From contig JALOBQ010000041.1 in NCBI GenBank assembly GCA_023228185.1, positions 1 to 8,009 of the forward strand: a stretch of DNA of 8,009 nt. Reading direction: 5' to 3'. Below are positions 1 to 6,224 of this stretch, piece by piece. Origin of the DNA: Candidatus Omnitrophota bacterium (GTDB lineage Bacteria > Omnitrophota > Gorgyraeia > Gygaellales > Profunditerraquicolaceae). A program made the translations under genes and the position numbers. The notes beneath the pieces are model-generated. The model did no database searches. It saw only the letters and a program-made list of their open reading frames with translations, and was not told where the DNA came from. How positions within the stretch are numbered: position 1 is the stretch's first letter; each line of letters starts with the position of its first letter.

Positions 1-1
1 T

Positions 2-334
2 TTTTTGTTTTTCGGCCTTGCCAAAGGCTGGGCTTTTGAAGGCAGCGAGTGGGATTTTGGGGAAGTCAAACACGGCAAACTCGCCAGCCATATTTTTGAG
101 TTTAAGAATAATTCCAATTCCATTGAACGCGTTGAGAGCGTGTTTTCTTCTTGCCCATGCACTGCCGCTAAAGTGGATAAAAAGGAATTGCAGCCCGGGG
201 AAACGGGAAAACTAGAGGTTATTTTCAACTCTCATGGCTATTCCGGCGAAGTATCGCAATATGTTTACTTAAATAGCAATAGCAAAAAAAATCCGGTGGC
301 GAAATTTATACTTAGATTCAAGGTAGTTAGATAA
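2..334 (+). CDS. DUF1573 family exported protein, 5' end missing
   Basis: The frame is open to the left edge of the window, so the true start lies upstream. The TTG at position 5 is an in-frame Leu codon, not a credible start. The visible N-terminus (FLFFGLAKGWAFEG) resembles the end of a signal peptide, with possible cleavage after the GWA. What follows matches the DUF1573 pattern: a 'DFGEV..G' opening, an 'F.F.N' strand, the short cysteine motif SSCPCTA, then 'L.PGE.G.L.V.F' and a beta-rich tail ending FRFKVVR-like (actual end ILRFKVVR). DUF1573 domains are small immunoglobulin-like exported domains of unknown function, so I assign no function. The paired cysteines (CPC) suit an extracytoplasmic location and could bind metal or form a disulfide. 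The stop is 20 nt before the htpX-like ATG, so the two genes are probably cotranscribed. Confidence 0.8.
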   Translation, partial: FLFFGLAKGWAFEGSEWDFGEVKHGKLASHIFEFKNNSNSIERVESVFSSCPCTAAKVDKKELQPGETGKLEVIFNSHGYSGEVSQYVYLNSNSKKNPVAKFILRFKVVR

Positions 335-340
335 TTTTAT

Positions 341-348
341 AGGAGGTG
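341..348 (+). promoter_or_regulatory. Strong Shine-Dalgarno site for the HtpX-like gene
   Basis: AGGAGGTG sits 6 nt before the ATG at 355. It fixes the start at 355: the in-frame GTG at 346 lies inside the Shine-Dalgarno sequence itself and cannot be the start. Confidence 0.85.
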
Positions 349-354
349 TTTAAA

Positions 355-1317
355 ATGTGGGGTTTGCGTTTAAGGATGTGGTTATTGGTAACGCTACTTT
401 TTGGGATTATATACGCGCTTGTTGTGGTAATCGGTAAAAGTTTTTTTCAGTTCGGCGGTTTTACTTTTTATTTGGCGATTTCTTTTGCGATGATGTTTAT
501 CCAATATATGCTTGGGCCTAAAATTGTGGAATGGAGCATGCGTGTGAAATACATCAAGCGCCAGGATGATCCGCGTTTATTCGGATTAGTCGAAAGCCTT
601 GCCAGGCGGGCGAATATTCCTATGCCCAGGATAGGCATCGCTCAAATCCAGATACCTAACGCTTTTGCTTTTGGCCGTTCGCTTAAAGATGGCAGGGTCT
701 GTGTTACCAGCGGCATTATGCAATTACTTAACGAGGAAGAACTTTCCGCGGTGCTCGGGCATGAATTGAGCCATTTGAAAAACCGCGATGTCCTGACAAT
801 TACATTGCTCTCTGTGATCCCGATGATCATGTACCGGATTGCCTGGCAATTTTTGTTTTATGGCCGCAGGCGCGATGAAAAAGGTTCGAATACTTTGCTG
901 ATCGGCGTGGCGGCGTTTCTTTTTTATTTCATTACCAATTTGCTTGTGCTTTACGCTTCGCGTATCCGCGAGTATTTTGCCGACCGGGGTTCTGTGGCTT
1001 TAGGCAATAAACCGCAGGCTTTGGCATCCAGTTTATATAAATTAGTTTATGGTTCGGCGCGTTTAAACAATGAATCTTTAAAAGAAACCGAAGGCCTGAA
1101 AGCTTTTTTCCTGAATGATCCCTCGCAAGCTAAAAAAGAGCTGCGTGAACTTGCTCAGCTGGATATTGATAAAAGCGGAGCGATTGATTCAAGTGAATTA
1201 GAGTTGTTAAGAAATAGTAACATTCGTTTAGGCTTTGGTGATAAGCTGATGGAGCTATTAAGCACTCATCCGAATATGCTTAAGCGTATTAAGAAGCTTT
1301 CAGAGTATAGTAATTAA
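355..1317 (+). CDS. htpX: HtpX-like M48 family membrane zinc metalloprotease with an EF-hand-like loop
   Basis: This is a 320-residue integral membrane protease of the HtpX/M48 family, which degrades misfolded membrane proteins with its active site facing the cytoplasm. Hydrophobic segments lie at about residues 9-27, 33-53, 146-169 and 180-200, the usual HtpX topology. The zinc site is visible: HELSH at residues 136-140 (nt 760-774) and the third ligand Glu206 in the REYFADR motif. The conserved C-terminal 'STHPNMLKRIKKL' is also present. Between the zinc-ligand helix and this tail is a charged stretch holding DIDKSGAIDSSE (residues 270-281). This matches the 12-residue EF-hand calcium loop, with Asp, Asp, Ser, Gly, Ile and Glu at loop positions 1, 3, 5, 6, 8 and 12. 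E. coli HtpX has no such element as far as I know. The start is set by the Shine-Dalgarno site at 341-348. The gene probably shares a transcript with the DUF1573 gene and is followed by a terminator. Family assignment is firm; calcium binding is inference. Confidence 0.93.
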   Translation: MWGLRLRMWLLVTLLFGIIYALVVVIGKSFFQFGGFTFYLAISFAMMFIQYMLGPKIVEWSMRVKYIKRQDDPRLFGLVESLARRANIPMPRIGIAQIQIPNAFAFGRSLKDGRVCVTSGIMQLLNEEELSAVLGHELSHLKNRDVLTITLLSVIPMIMYRIAWQFLFYGRRRDEKGSNTLLIGVAAFLFYFITNLLVLYASRIREYFADRGSVALGNKPQALASSLYKLVYGSARLNNESLKETEGLKAFFLNDPSQAKKELRELAQLDIDKSGAIDSSELELLRNSNIRLGFGDKLMELLSTHPNMLKRIKKLSEYSN

Positions 1318-1336
1318 ATATTTGAACTAATATTAC

Positions 1337-1380
1337 AAAACCCTGCCTTGATTTTCTTACAAATTGGCAGGGTTTTTGTT
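1337..1380 (+). terminator. Rho-independent terminator after the HtpX-like gene
   Basis: An 11-bp perfect stem pairs 1337-1347 (AAAACCCTGCC) with 1366-1376 (GGCAGGGTTTT) across an 18-nt loop. The downstream arm runs into a T-rich tract (TTTTTGTT). The site starts 20 nt after the htpX stop and ends the first transcription unit. The A-rich upstream arm means it could also act on the opposite strand. Confidence 0.88.
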
Positions 1381-1394
1381 CTTAGGCCAGCGCT

Positions 1395-1416
1395 CTCCCT
1401 GTTTCGAAACAGGGAG
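1395..1416. repeat. 22-bp perfect palindrome (11+11), possible operator or hairpin
   Basis: CTCCCTGTTTC at 1395-1405 is followed directly by its exact reverse complement at 1406-1416. It lies between the htpX terminator and the lysS promoter, 18 bp before the -35 box. As DNA it would suit a dimeric regulator, with its centre about 64 bp before the predicted transcription start. As RNA it would form a 9-bp stem with a UCGA tetraloop and could reinforce termination, although only TTTT follows, after an 8-nt gap. The sequence does not decide between these roles. Confidence 0.75.
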
Positions 1417-1434
1417 GAAACTGTTTTAGTATGA

Positions 1435-1463
1435 TTGACATAACCCCAATTATGCTATATAAT
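1435..1463 (+). promoter_or_regulatory. Consensus sigma-70-type promoter of the lysS operon
   Basis: The -35 box TTGACA (1435-1440) and -10 box TATAAT (1458-1463) both match consensus perfectly and are separated by the optimal 17 bp. Transcription would start at about 1469-1471, only 2-4 nt before the lysS ATG at 1473. This is the only convincing promoter I see in the window, and it probably drives the seven genes from lysS to clpC. Confidence 0.88.
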
Positions 1464-1472
1464 TACTGAATT

Positions 1473-2927
1473 ATGGAACTCAACGAAATTATCCAACAAA
1501 GAATAGCGAAACGGCAAGCTCTTGAGGCACTTGGTTCAGGAGTGGCGGAGCGTGTTTTCGAAGGCCGGGTGGAGATTGCTTCGGTCCTGGCGGATTTTCA
1601 GGAGGGCAGTAAAGTTGTCTTAGCCGGCAGGATTACGGCTAAACGCTCTCATGGAAAGGTGAGTTTTCTTGATTTAAGAGATTCTACCGGTAAAATCCAG
1701 CTTTACGTGAAGACCACTGAATTACCGGAAAATACAGCTAAACTTTTTGAGAATATCGATATCGCCGATATTTTGACTGTAAAGGGCGCTTTATTTAAGA
1801 CGCATACCGGCGAACCTACGTTAAAATTAGAGGATTTAGCGGTTCTTTCTAAAGCGATCCGCCCGCTTCCGGAAAAATGGCACGGCCTCAAAGACGTTGA
1901 GATGCGTTACCGTCAACGTTACCTGGATATTATCTCCAGCGAGGATGTAAAGAAAGTGTTTTTATTGCGTTCGCAAATCGTTCAGGAGATACGTAAATTT
2001 TTGGATGCGCGGGGTTTTCAGGAAGTGGAGACCCCGATGATGCATGATATACCCGGCGGCGCGGCCGGCAGGCCGTTTAAGACTTTTCACAATGAATATA
2101 AAATGGATTTATACCTGCGTATTGCCCCGGAGTTATATTTGAAAAGATTGCTTGTCGCAGGCCTGGATAAAGTTTATGAGATCAACCGGTCATTCCGCAA
2201 CGAAGGCGTTTCCACGCGGCATAATCCGGAATTTACCATGCTGGAAGTTTATCAGGCGTACGCTGATTACGAAGAAATGATCCGCCTGACACAGGATCTT
2301 TTTGTGCATTTAGCAAAAACTATCCGCGGCAGCCAGGAACTTGTTTATCAGGGCAAGAATATCAGTTTGACAACCCCCTGGTTAAGAAAGACCTTTAGCG
2401 AAATCGTCAAAGAAAAATTCGGCATTTCAGCCGAAGATGATGCCGCGCTGATGTTGAGTAAACTGCAGGCAAAGGGTTTTGCCAAGGATAAAAATAAGCT
2501 GACGCGTTCGCAGATCAATAAAATTATCGAGGACGAATTAGAACTTGGGATGACCGCGAATCCTGTTTTTATCACTGATTATTTTACCAGTCTTTGCCCG
2601 CTGGCTAAAACTAAAAAAGATAATCCTTTGATCTCTGAAAGGTTTGAATTGTATATCGCCGGTATGGAAGTAGCCAACGCTTATTCGGAGTTAAATGACC
2701 CGCTTGAACAGAAGAGGCGTTTTGAGGATGAAGTAAAAGACCTGAATGCCGACGAGCAAAAAAGCGTGGACGCGGATTATTGTTTGGCGCTTGAGCACGG
2801 TATGCCTCCTGCCGGTGGTTTAGGCATCGGTATCGACCGCCTGGTAATGCTTTTGACGGATCAGCCAAGTATCAGGGACGTGATACTTTTTCCTCTTTTA
2901 AGAAATCAATCTGAGGCTCAGGATTAA
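1473..2927 (+). CDS. lysS: Lysyl-tRNA synthetase, class II
   Basis: This enzyme charges tRNA-Lys with lysine in the cytoplasm. The 484-residue length is normal for bacterial LysRS. The N-terminal OB-fold anticodon-binding domain covers about residues 45-150 (from 'VVLAGRITAKRSHGKVSFLDLRD'-like sequence onward, split here by description). The class II catalytic motifs follow: motif 1 around EVETPMM (184-190), the LysRS-specific 'IPGGAAGRPF' and 'YLRIAPELYLKRL' stretches, motif 2 with FRNEG (241-245) and RHNPEFTMLE, and motif 3 GGLGIGIDR (448-456). ATG 1473 is the only sensible start: it yields the expected LNEIIQQR N-terminal helix, and there is no upstream in-frame alternative before the promoter. 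No Shine-Dalgarno sequence precedes it, and the promoter position predicts a leaderless or nearly leaderless mRNA. It is the first gene of the long operon, with the Lol permease gene starting 1 nt after its stop codon. Confidence 0.97.
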   Translation: MELNEIIQQRIAKRQALEALGSGVAERVFEGRVEIASVLADFQEGSKVVLAGRITAKRSHGKVSFLDLRDSTGKIQLYVKTTELPENTAKLFENIDIADILTVKGALFKTHTGEPTLKLEDLAVLSKAIRPLPEKWHGLKDVEMRYRQRYLDIISSEDVKKVFLLRSQIVQEIRKFLDARGFQEVETPMMHDIPGGAAGRPFKTFHNEYKMDLYLRIAPELYLKRLLVAGLDKVYEINRSFRNEGVSTRHNPEFTMLEVYQAYADYEEMIRLTQDLFVHLAKTIRGSQELVYQGKNISLTTPWLRKTFSEIVKEKFGISAEDDAALMLSKLQAKGFAKDKNKLTRSQINKIIEDELELGMTANPVFITDYFTSLCPLAKTKKDNPLISERFELYIAGMEVANAYSELNDPLEQKRRFEDEVKDLNADEQKSVDADYCLALEHGMPPAGGLGIGIDRLVMLLTDQPSIRDVILFPLLRNQSEAQD

Positions 2928-2928
2928 T

Positions 2929-4140
2929 ATGTTTTGTGAATTATGGCTTAGCCAGAGGTATCTCAGGGCGGGAAAGAAAGAAAAGATAATATCGCTTACC
3001 GCTTTGATTTCCATGATCGGTATCGCTATCGGAGTGATGGTTTTGATCGTCGTTCTTTCAGTAATGAGCGGGTTTGACCGTTTCTTAGAAGATAAAATGG
3101 TCGGCACAAACGCGCACTTATCGCTGGAATCTTATTCCGGCCTGCGCCATCCGGAAAAAGCGATGGAGCAATTAAAACTTAACCCGCATATTTTAGGCGT
3201 GTCGCCTTTTGTCGCCGGTCAGGCTTTTATCAGGACGAACCGGCAGATTTTTGGCATTGAGGTGCGCGGGATCGACCCGAAATTACAGGTCACTACTTCC
3301 AAGATCGCCGAATACCTTAAATCCGGCAGTATCGATCTAAATGGCAATGAACTGCTCATCGGCGAAGAGCTTGCCTGGCGGCTGGGCGTAAGTTTAGGTG
3401 ACCGGTTAAATTTGATTTCACCGGTCACTTTGGCAAAAACGGAATTTACCATCAAAGGCCTTTTTAACAGCGGGATGTATCTTTATGACTCCGGCCTGGC
3501 GATGACTAGTATTAAAGCGGCGCAGGATCTTTATAAACTTTCGGATTCTGTGAGCGGGATTTCCGTAAAGGTTGACGATATTTATGCCGTGGATAAAATA
3601 AAAAATATTCTTTATTCAGAGGTTAACGGCATCGGCCAATATGAAATTCGCACCTGGGTGGACGCGAACAAGAATTTTTTAGCGGCTTTAAAACTTGAAA
3701 AAATAGTAATGTTTATCGTGGTGACGATGACCACGGTTGTCGCGGCATTCGGCATTGCCAGCACCTTGATTATGTCGGTGCTTAGCCGGATTAAGGATAT
3801 CGGCATTATGCGTTCCGTGGGCGCTAAAACCGGAAGCGTTTTACAGGTTTTTGTTTTTCAGGGAATGACTATCGGCTTAACCGGCATTACCTTGGGCCTG
3901 GTTGGCGGCCTGACTTTGGCGTTTTCTTTGAACCGGATCGTTGATTTTATTTCGCATTTAATCGGCAGAAGCCTGATCCCTAAAGATGTTTATTATTTTG
4001 ACCGTATTCCAACTTATATTAACCCCACGGATATCGGCTTGATTGTGTTTTCCGCTCTCTTGATATCATTTCTGGCCAGTATCTATCCGGCTTATTACGC
4101 TTCGCGGATCACTCCGGCTGAAGCGGTGCGGCATGAATAA
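2929..4140 (+). CDS. lolC: LolC/LolE-family lipoprotein-releasing ABC transporter permease
   Basis: This 403-residue inner-membrane permease belongs to the LolC/LolE family, which with LolD extracts outer-membrane-bound lipoproteins from the inner membrane. The N-terminus (LWLSQRYLRAGKKEK) and first membrane segment (about 22-48) followed by MSGFDRFLEDK are typical. A periplasmic MacB-type domain covers about residues 50-255. The C-terminal FtsX domain has membrane segments at about 259-285, 313-338 and 369-392, with the cytoplasmic coupling stretch RIKDIGIMRSVGAK between the first two. The ending 'SIYPAYYASRITPAEAVRHE' is also characteristic. It starts 1 nt after lysS, with a weak CAGG ribosome site 6 nt ahead, and overlaps the next gene by 8 nt. 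Only one permease gene is visible, so it may act as a homodimer or have a partner elsewhere. LolC, LolE and LolF cannot be told apart from this sequence alone; the symbol is a family label. Confidence 0.9.
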   Translation: MFCELWLSQRYLRAGKKEKIISLTALISMIGIAIGVMVLIVVLSVMSGFDRFLEDKMVGTNAHLSLESYSGLRHPEKAMEQLKLNPHILGVSPFVAGQAFIRTNRQIFGIEVRGIDPKLQVTTSKIAEYLKSGSIDLNGNELLIGEELAWRLGVSLGDRLNLISPVTLAKTEFTIKGLFNSGMYLYDSGLAMTSIKAAQDLYKLSDSVSGISVKVDDIYAVDKIKNILYSEVNGIGQYEIRTWVDANKNFLAALKLEKIVMFIVVTMTTVVAAFGIASTLIMSVLSRIKDIGIMRSVGAKTGSVLQVFVFQGMTIGLTGITLGLVGGLTLAFSLNRIVDFISHLIGRSLIPKDVYYFDRIPTYINPTDIGLIVFSALLISFLASIYPAYYASRITPAEAVRHE

Positions 4141-4813
4141 TCATATGATTGAAACTCTTGCTGTTTGTAAGAGTTATAAAGACAATTCCGCTTCTTTAAA
4201 TGTGCTTAAGGAGATTAATTTAAAGGTTGGTTCTGACGAATTTTTAGTTATCCAGGGGCCAAGCGGTGCGGGAAAATCAACGCTGCTGCATATTTTAGGA
4301 GGCCTTGATCAGCCCAGCCGCGGGCAGGTTATTTTCTGCGGCACCGATCTTTATAACTTAAGCGATAACCAGCGGGCGGCAATTCGCAACAAGAAAATAG
4401 GTTTTGTTTTTCAGTTCTTTCATCTGCTTCCGGAATTAAACGCTTTGGAAAACGTTTTATTGCCGGCATTTTTTAATTCCTGGTGGCAGGGTAAAAAAAC
4501 CAAAGCTTACGCCCAGCAGCTGCTTGAGAAATTAGGTTTGTCCGGCAGGCTTACGCATAAGCCCAAGCAACTCTCCGGAGGAGAACAGCAGAGGGTGGCG
4601 ATTGCCCGGGCTTTAATTAACCGGCCGCAAATTTTGTTTTGCGACGAGCCGACAGGCAACCTGGATTCGGACAACGGCCGTAATATTCTTGAGCTGATCA
4701 AAAATTTGAAGAAAGAATCAAATTTCGCGGTTGTCCTGGTTACTCACGATAATGATATTGCCGGTTACGCCGACAGGGTAGTTCGCTTAAAGGACGGAAT
4801 TATTCAAAATTAA
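4133..4813 (+). CDS. lolD: LolD-family ABC transporter ATP-binding protein
   Basis: This cytoplasmic ATPase should power the adjacent LolC-type permease. At 226 residues it is the usual LolD size. All nucleotide-binding elements are intact: Walker A GPSGAGKST (42-50), Q-loop Gln94 in FVFQFFHLLPE, signature LSGGEQQR (147-154), Walker B ILFCDEPTGNLD with Asp171 and Glu172, and the switch histidine His205 in LVTHD. The FQFFHLLPELNALENVLLP segment is typical of the LolD/MacB-type group. The ATG at 4133 overlaps the lolC stop (ATGAATAA), suggesting translational coupling. An in-frame ATG at 4145 gives MIETLAVCKSY, closer to the usual LolD N-terminus, and is equally plausible; neither has a good Shine-Dalgarno site. 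The order lysS-lolC-lolD supports the lipoprotein-export role over other MacB-like functions. Confidence 0.92.
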   Translation: MNNHMIETLAVCKSYKDNSASLNVLKEINLKVGSDEFLVIQGPSGAGKSTLLHILGGLDQPSRGQVIFCGTDLYNLSDNQRAAIRNKKIGFVFQFFHLLPELNALENVLLPAFFNSWWQGKKTKAYAQQLLEKLGLSGRLTHKPKQLSGGEQQRVAIARALINRPQILFCDEPTGNLDSDNGRNILELIKNLKKESNFAVVLVTHDNDIAGYADRVVRLKDGIIQN

Positions 4814-4814
4814 G

Positions 4815-4820
4815 AGGAGG
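4815..4820 (+). promoter_or_regulatory. Shine-Dalgarno site fixing the aminotransferase start
   Basis: AGGAGG lies 5 nt before the ATG at 4826. The GTG at 4823, one codon upstream in the same frame, is only 2 nt from it and is too close to be used. Confidence 0.8.
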
Positions 4821-4825
4821 TTGTG

Positions 4826-5695
4826 ATGAAAATTTATATTAACGGTAAGTTTTATGATAAAGATAATGCCAAAGTTTCGGTCTTTGACCACGGCCTGCTC
4901 TACGGCGACGGAGTTTTTGAAGGTATCCGTTCTTATAAACGCAGGGTATTTAAATTGAAAGAGCATATTGATCGGCTTTATGAATCCGCGCATAGTATTA
5001 TGTTGCGTATTCCTATGACTCGCGAGGCAATGATCAAAGAGGTTGTGCGCACGGTTAAGACTAATAACCTGGATGATGCTTATATCCGTTTGGTTATTAC
5101 CCGCGGCGTGGGCGATCTGGGGTTGGATCCGAGAAAATGTTATGCTGGGCCGTCGATCATTATTATCGCCGATAAAATTAATCTTTACCCGGAAGCAACC
5201 TATAAAAAAGGCTTAAGTATTGTTACTGTGGCTACGGTAAGAAACCTTACTGAGGCGATCAATCCGCAGATCAAGTCTTTAAATTATCTGAATAATATTC
5301 TGGCTAAGATTGAAGCTAATAACGCCGGTTCCGAGGAAGCAATTCTATTGGATTCTATGGGTTATGTCGCCGAATGCACTGGTGATAATATTTTTATAGT
5401 TAAATCCGGCCAGCTTTATACGCCGCCGCAATGTATGGGGATCTTACGTGGAATTACCAGGGACGCGATTTTAGAAGTTGCCCGTAAAGCTAAGATCGCG
5501 GTTCATGAACATGTAATTACCCGCCATGAGGTATATATTTCTGATGAATGTTTTTTAACTGGAACAGCCGCTGAACTGATTCCTGTCGTGCGTGTTGACG
5601 GCAGGCAGATCGGGGATGCTAAACCCGGTAAGCTTACTTTGGAATTGTTAAAGAGGTTCAAAGACCTTACGAAAACAGAGGGAGTAAAATATTAA
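4826..5695 (+). CDS. ilvE: Class IV PLP-dependent aminotransferase, probably branched-chain (IlvE)
   Basis: This 289-residue protein is a fold-type IV PLP enzyme. It most likely catalyses the last transamination of leucine, isoleucine and valine synthesis, using glutamate as amino donor. The N-terminal stretch FDHGLLYGDGVFEGIRSY (20-37) is the branched-chain-type version of the family motif. D-alanine transaminases typically have a VYEV-type variant instead. The PLP lysine is Lys150 in IKSLNYLNN, and Glu183 in AECTGDNIF fits the residue that contacts the pyridine nitrogen, at the spacing seen in E. coli IlvE. The C-terminal 'ECFLTGTAAELIPVVRVDG' is also typical. The start is set by a strong AGGAGG at 4815-4820. 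It lies 12 nt after lolD and 1 nt before mcsA, so it sits fully inside the operon. Substrate range cannot be fixed from sequence; D-amino-acid or aromatic activity remains possible. Confidence 0.88.
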   Translation: MKIYINGKFYDKDNAKVSVFDHGLLYGDGVFEGIRSYKRRVFKLKEHIDRLYESAHSIMLRIPMTREAMIKEVVRTVKTNNLDDAYIRLVITRGVGDLGLDPRKCYAGPSIIIIADKINLYPEATYKKGLSIVTVATVRNLTEAINPQIKSLNYLNNILAKIEANNAGSEEAILLDSMGYVAECTGDNIFIVKSGQLYTPPQCMGILRGITRDAILEVARKAKIAVHEHVITRHEVYISDECFLTGTAAELIPVVRVDGRQIGDAKPGKLTLELLKRFKDLTKTEGVKY

Positions 5696-5696
5696 G

Positions 5697-6209
5697 ATGC
5701 TTTGTGATATTTGCGGGAAAAATCCGGCGACCGTTCATTTGACCGAGATCATTGACGATCAGATGAAAGAATTGCATCTTTGCGAAGAATGCGCGCATGA
5801 TAAGAGTGAGGCGATGGAGCAGCAATTCGGTTTAAGCGATCTATTAGCCGGTTTAAGTGAATTCGGTAAATCCAGCAAGGATGAAGCGTTAATTAACCTG
5901 AAATGCCCGAGCTGTCAGTTAAGCTACGCGGATTTTAAAAAACTCGGGCGGCTTGGCTGTTCTGAATGTTACAACACTTTTCGTAAATATCTTACGCCGC
6001 TTTTAAGAAAGATCCACGGCTCAAGCCAGCATATCGGCAAGTCGCCGTTAAATATCAAGCCAGCGCGGAGTTCTTCGCCAAAAAAGAGAGACCCTTTGGC
6101 TGACGCCCGGCTTAAATTAGTTCAGGCAATTGAAAAAGAAGAATTTGAAGAGGCCGCTAAATTGCGCGACCAGATTAAAGCATTAGAAGCAAAAGCAAAT
6201 AAAGCTTAA
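5697..6209 (+). CDS. mcsA: McsA: zinc-finger activator of the arginine kinase McsB
   Basis: This 170-residue cytoplasmic protein has the McsA layout. The first zinc-binding set is Cys3/Cys6 with Cys29/Cys32, and the second is Cys70/Cys73 with Cys88/Cys91. A basic, Ser/Pro-rich linker (about 104-134) follows, then a C-terminal UVR domain (about 136-164, core EKEEFEEAAKLRDQI). In Firmicutes McsA binds and activates McsB and helps deliver targets to ClpC; the UVR-type helical hairpin is also found in UvrB/UvrC. The gene begins 1 nt after the aminotransferase stop. Its best ribosome site (GAGGGAG, 5678-5684) is 12 nt from the ATG, longer than usual, so coupling to upstream translation is likely. 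The next gene, mcsB, makes the assignment firm. Confidence 0.93.
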   Translation: MLCDICGKNPATVHLTEIIDDQMKELHLCEECAHDKSEAMEQQFGLSDLLAGLSEFGKSSKDEALINLKCPSCQLSYADFKKLGRLGCSECYNTFRKYLTPLLRKIHGSSQHIGKSPLNIKPARSSSPKKRDPLADARLKLVQAIEKEEFEEAAKLRDQIKALEAKANKA

Positions 6210-6224
6210 AGCGCAGGTGTTATT

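Noticed and set aside
5..7. TTG at 5 as a true start of the DUF1573 gene
   Set aside because: The frame is open to the window edge and the residues here look like the end of a signal peptide, so the real start is upstream.
346..354. GTG at 346 as an earlier start for the HtpX-like gene
   Set aside because: It lies inside the AGGAGGTG ribosome site, which is ideally placed for ATG 355.
1258..1267. CIRCE-like half site (TTAAGCACTC) near the end of the HtpX-like gene
   Set aside because: It has an extra A compared with the TTAGCACTC half, no matching inverted GAGTGCTAA half follows, and it encodes the conserved LSTH residues.
1318..1472. tRNA, riboswitch or T-box leader ahead of lysS
   Set aside because: The gap holds only a terminator, a palindrome and the promoter. 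Transcription would start 2-4 nt before the ATG, leaving no leader RNA for such an element.
2611..2868. Minus-strand open frame of 85 codons inside lysS
   Set aside because: It is antisense to the conserved catalytic core of LysRS and has no recognisable motif.
5685..5690. TAAAAT as a -10 box of a separate mcsA promoter
   Set aside because: No -35-like hexamer occurs at 16-18 bp upstream, and A/T-rich sequence before a start codon is expected by chance.
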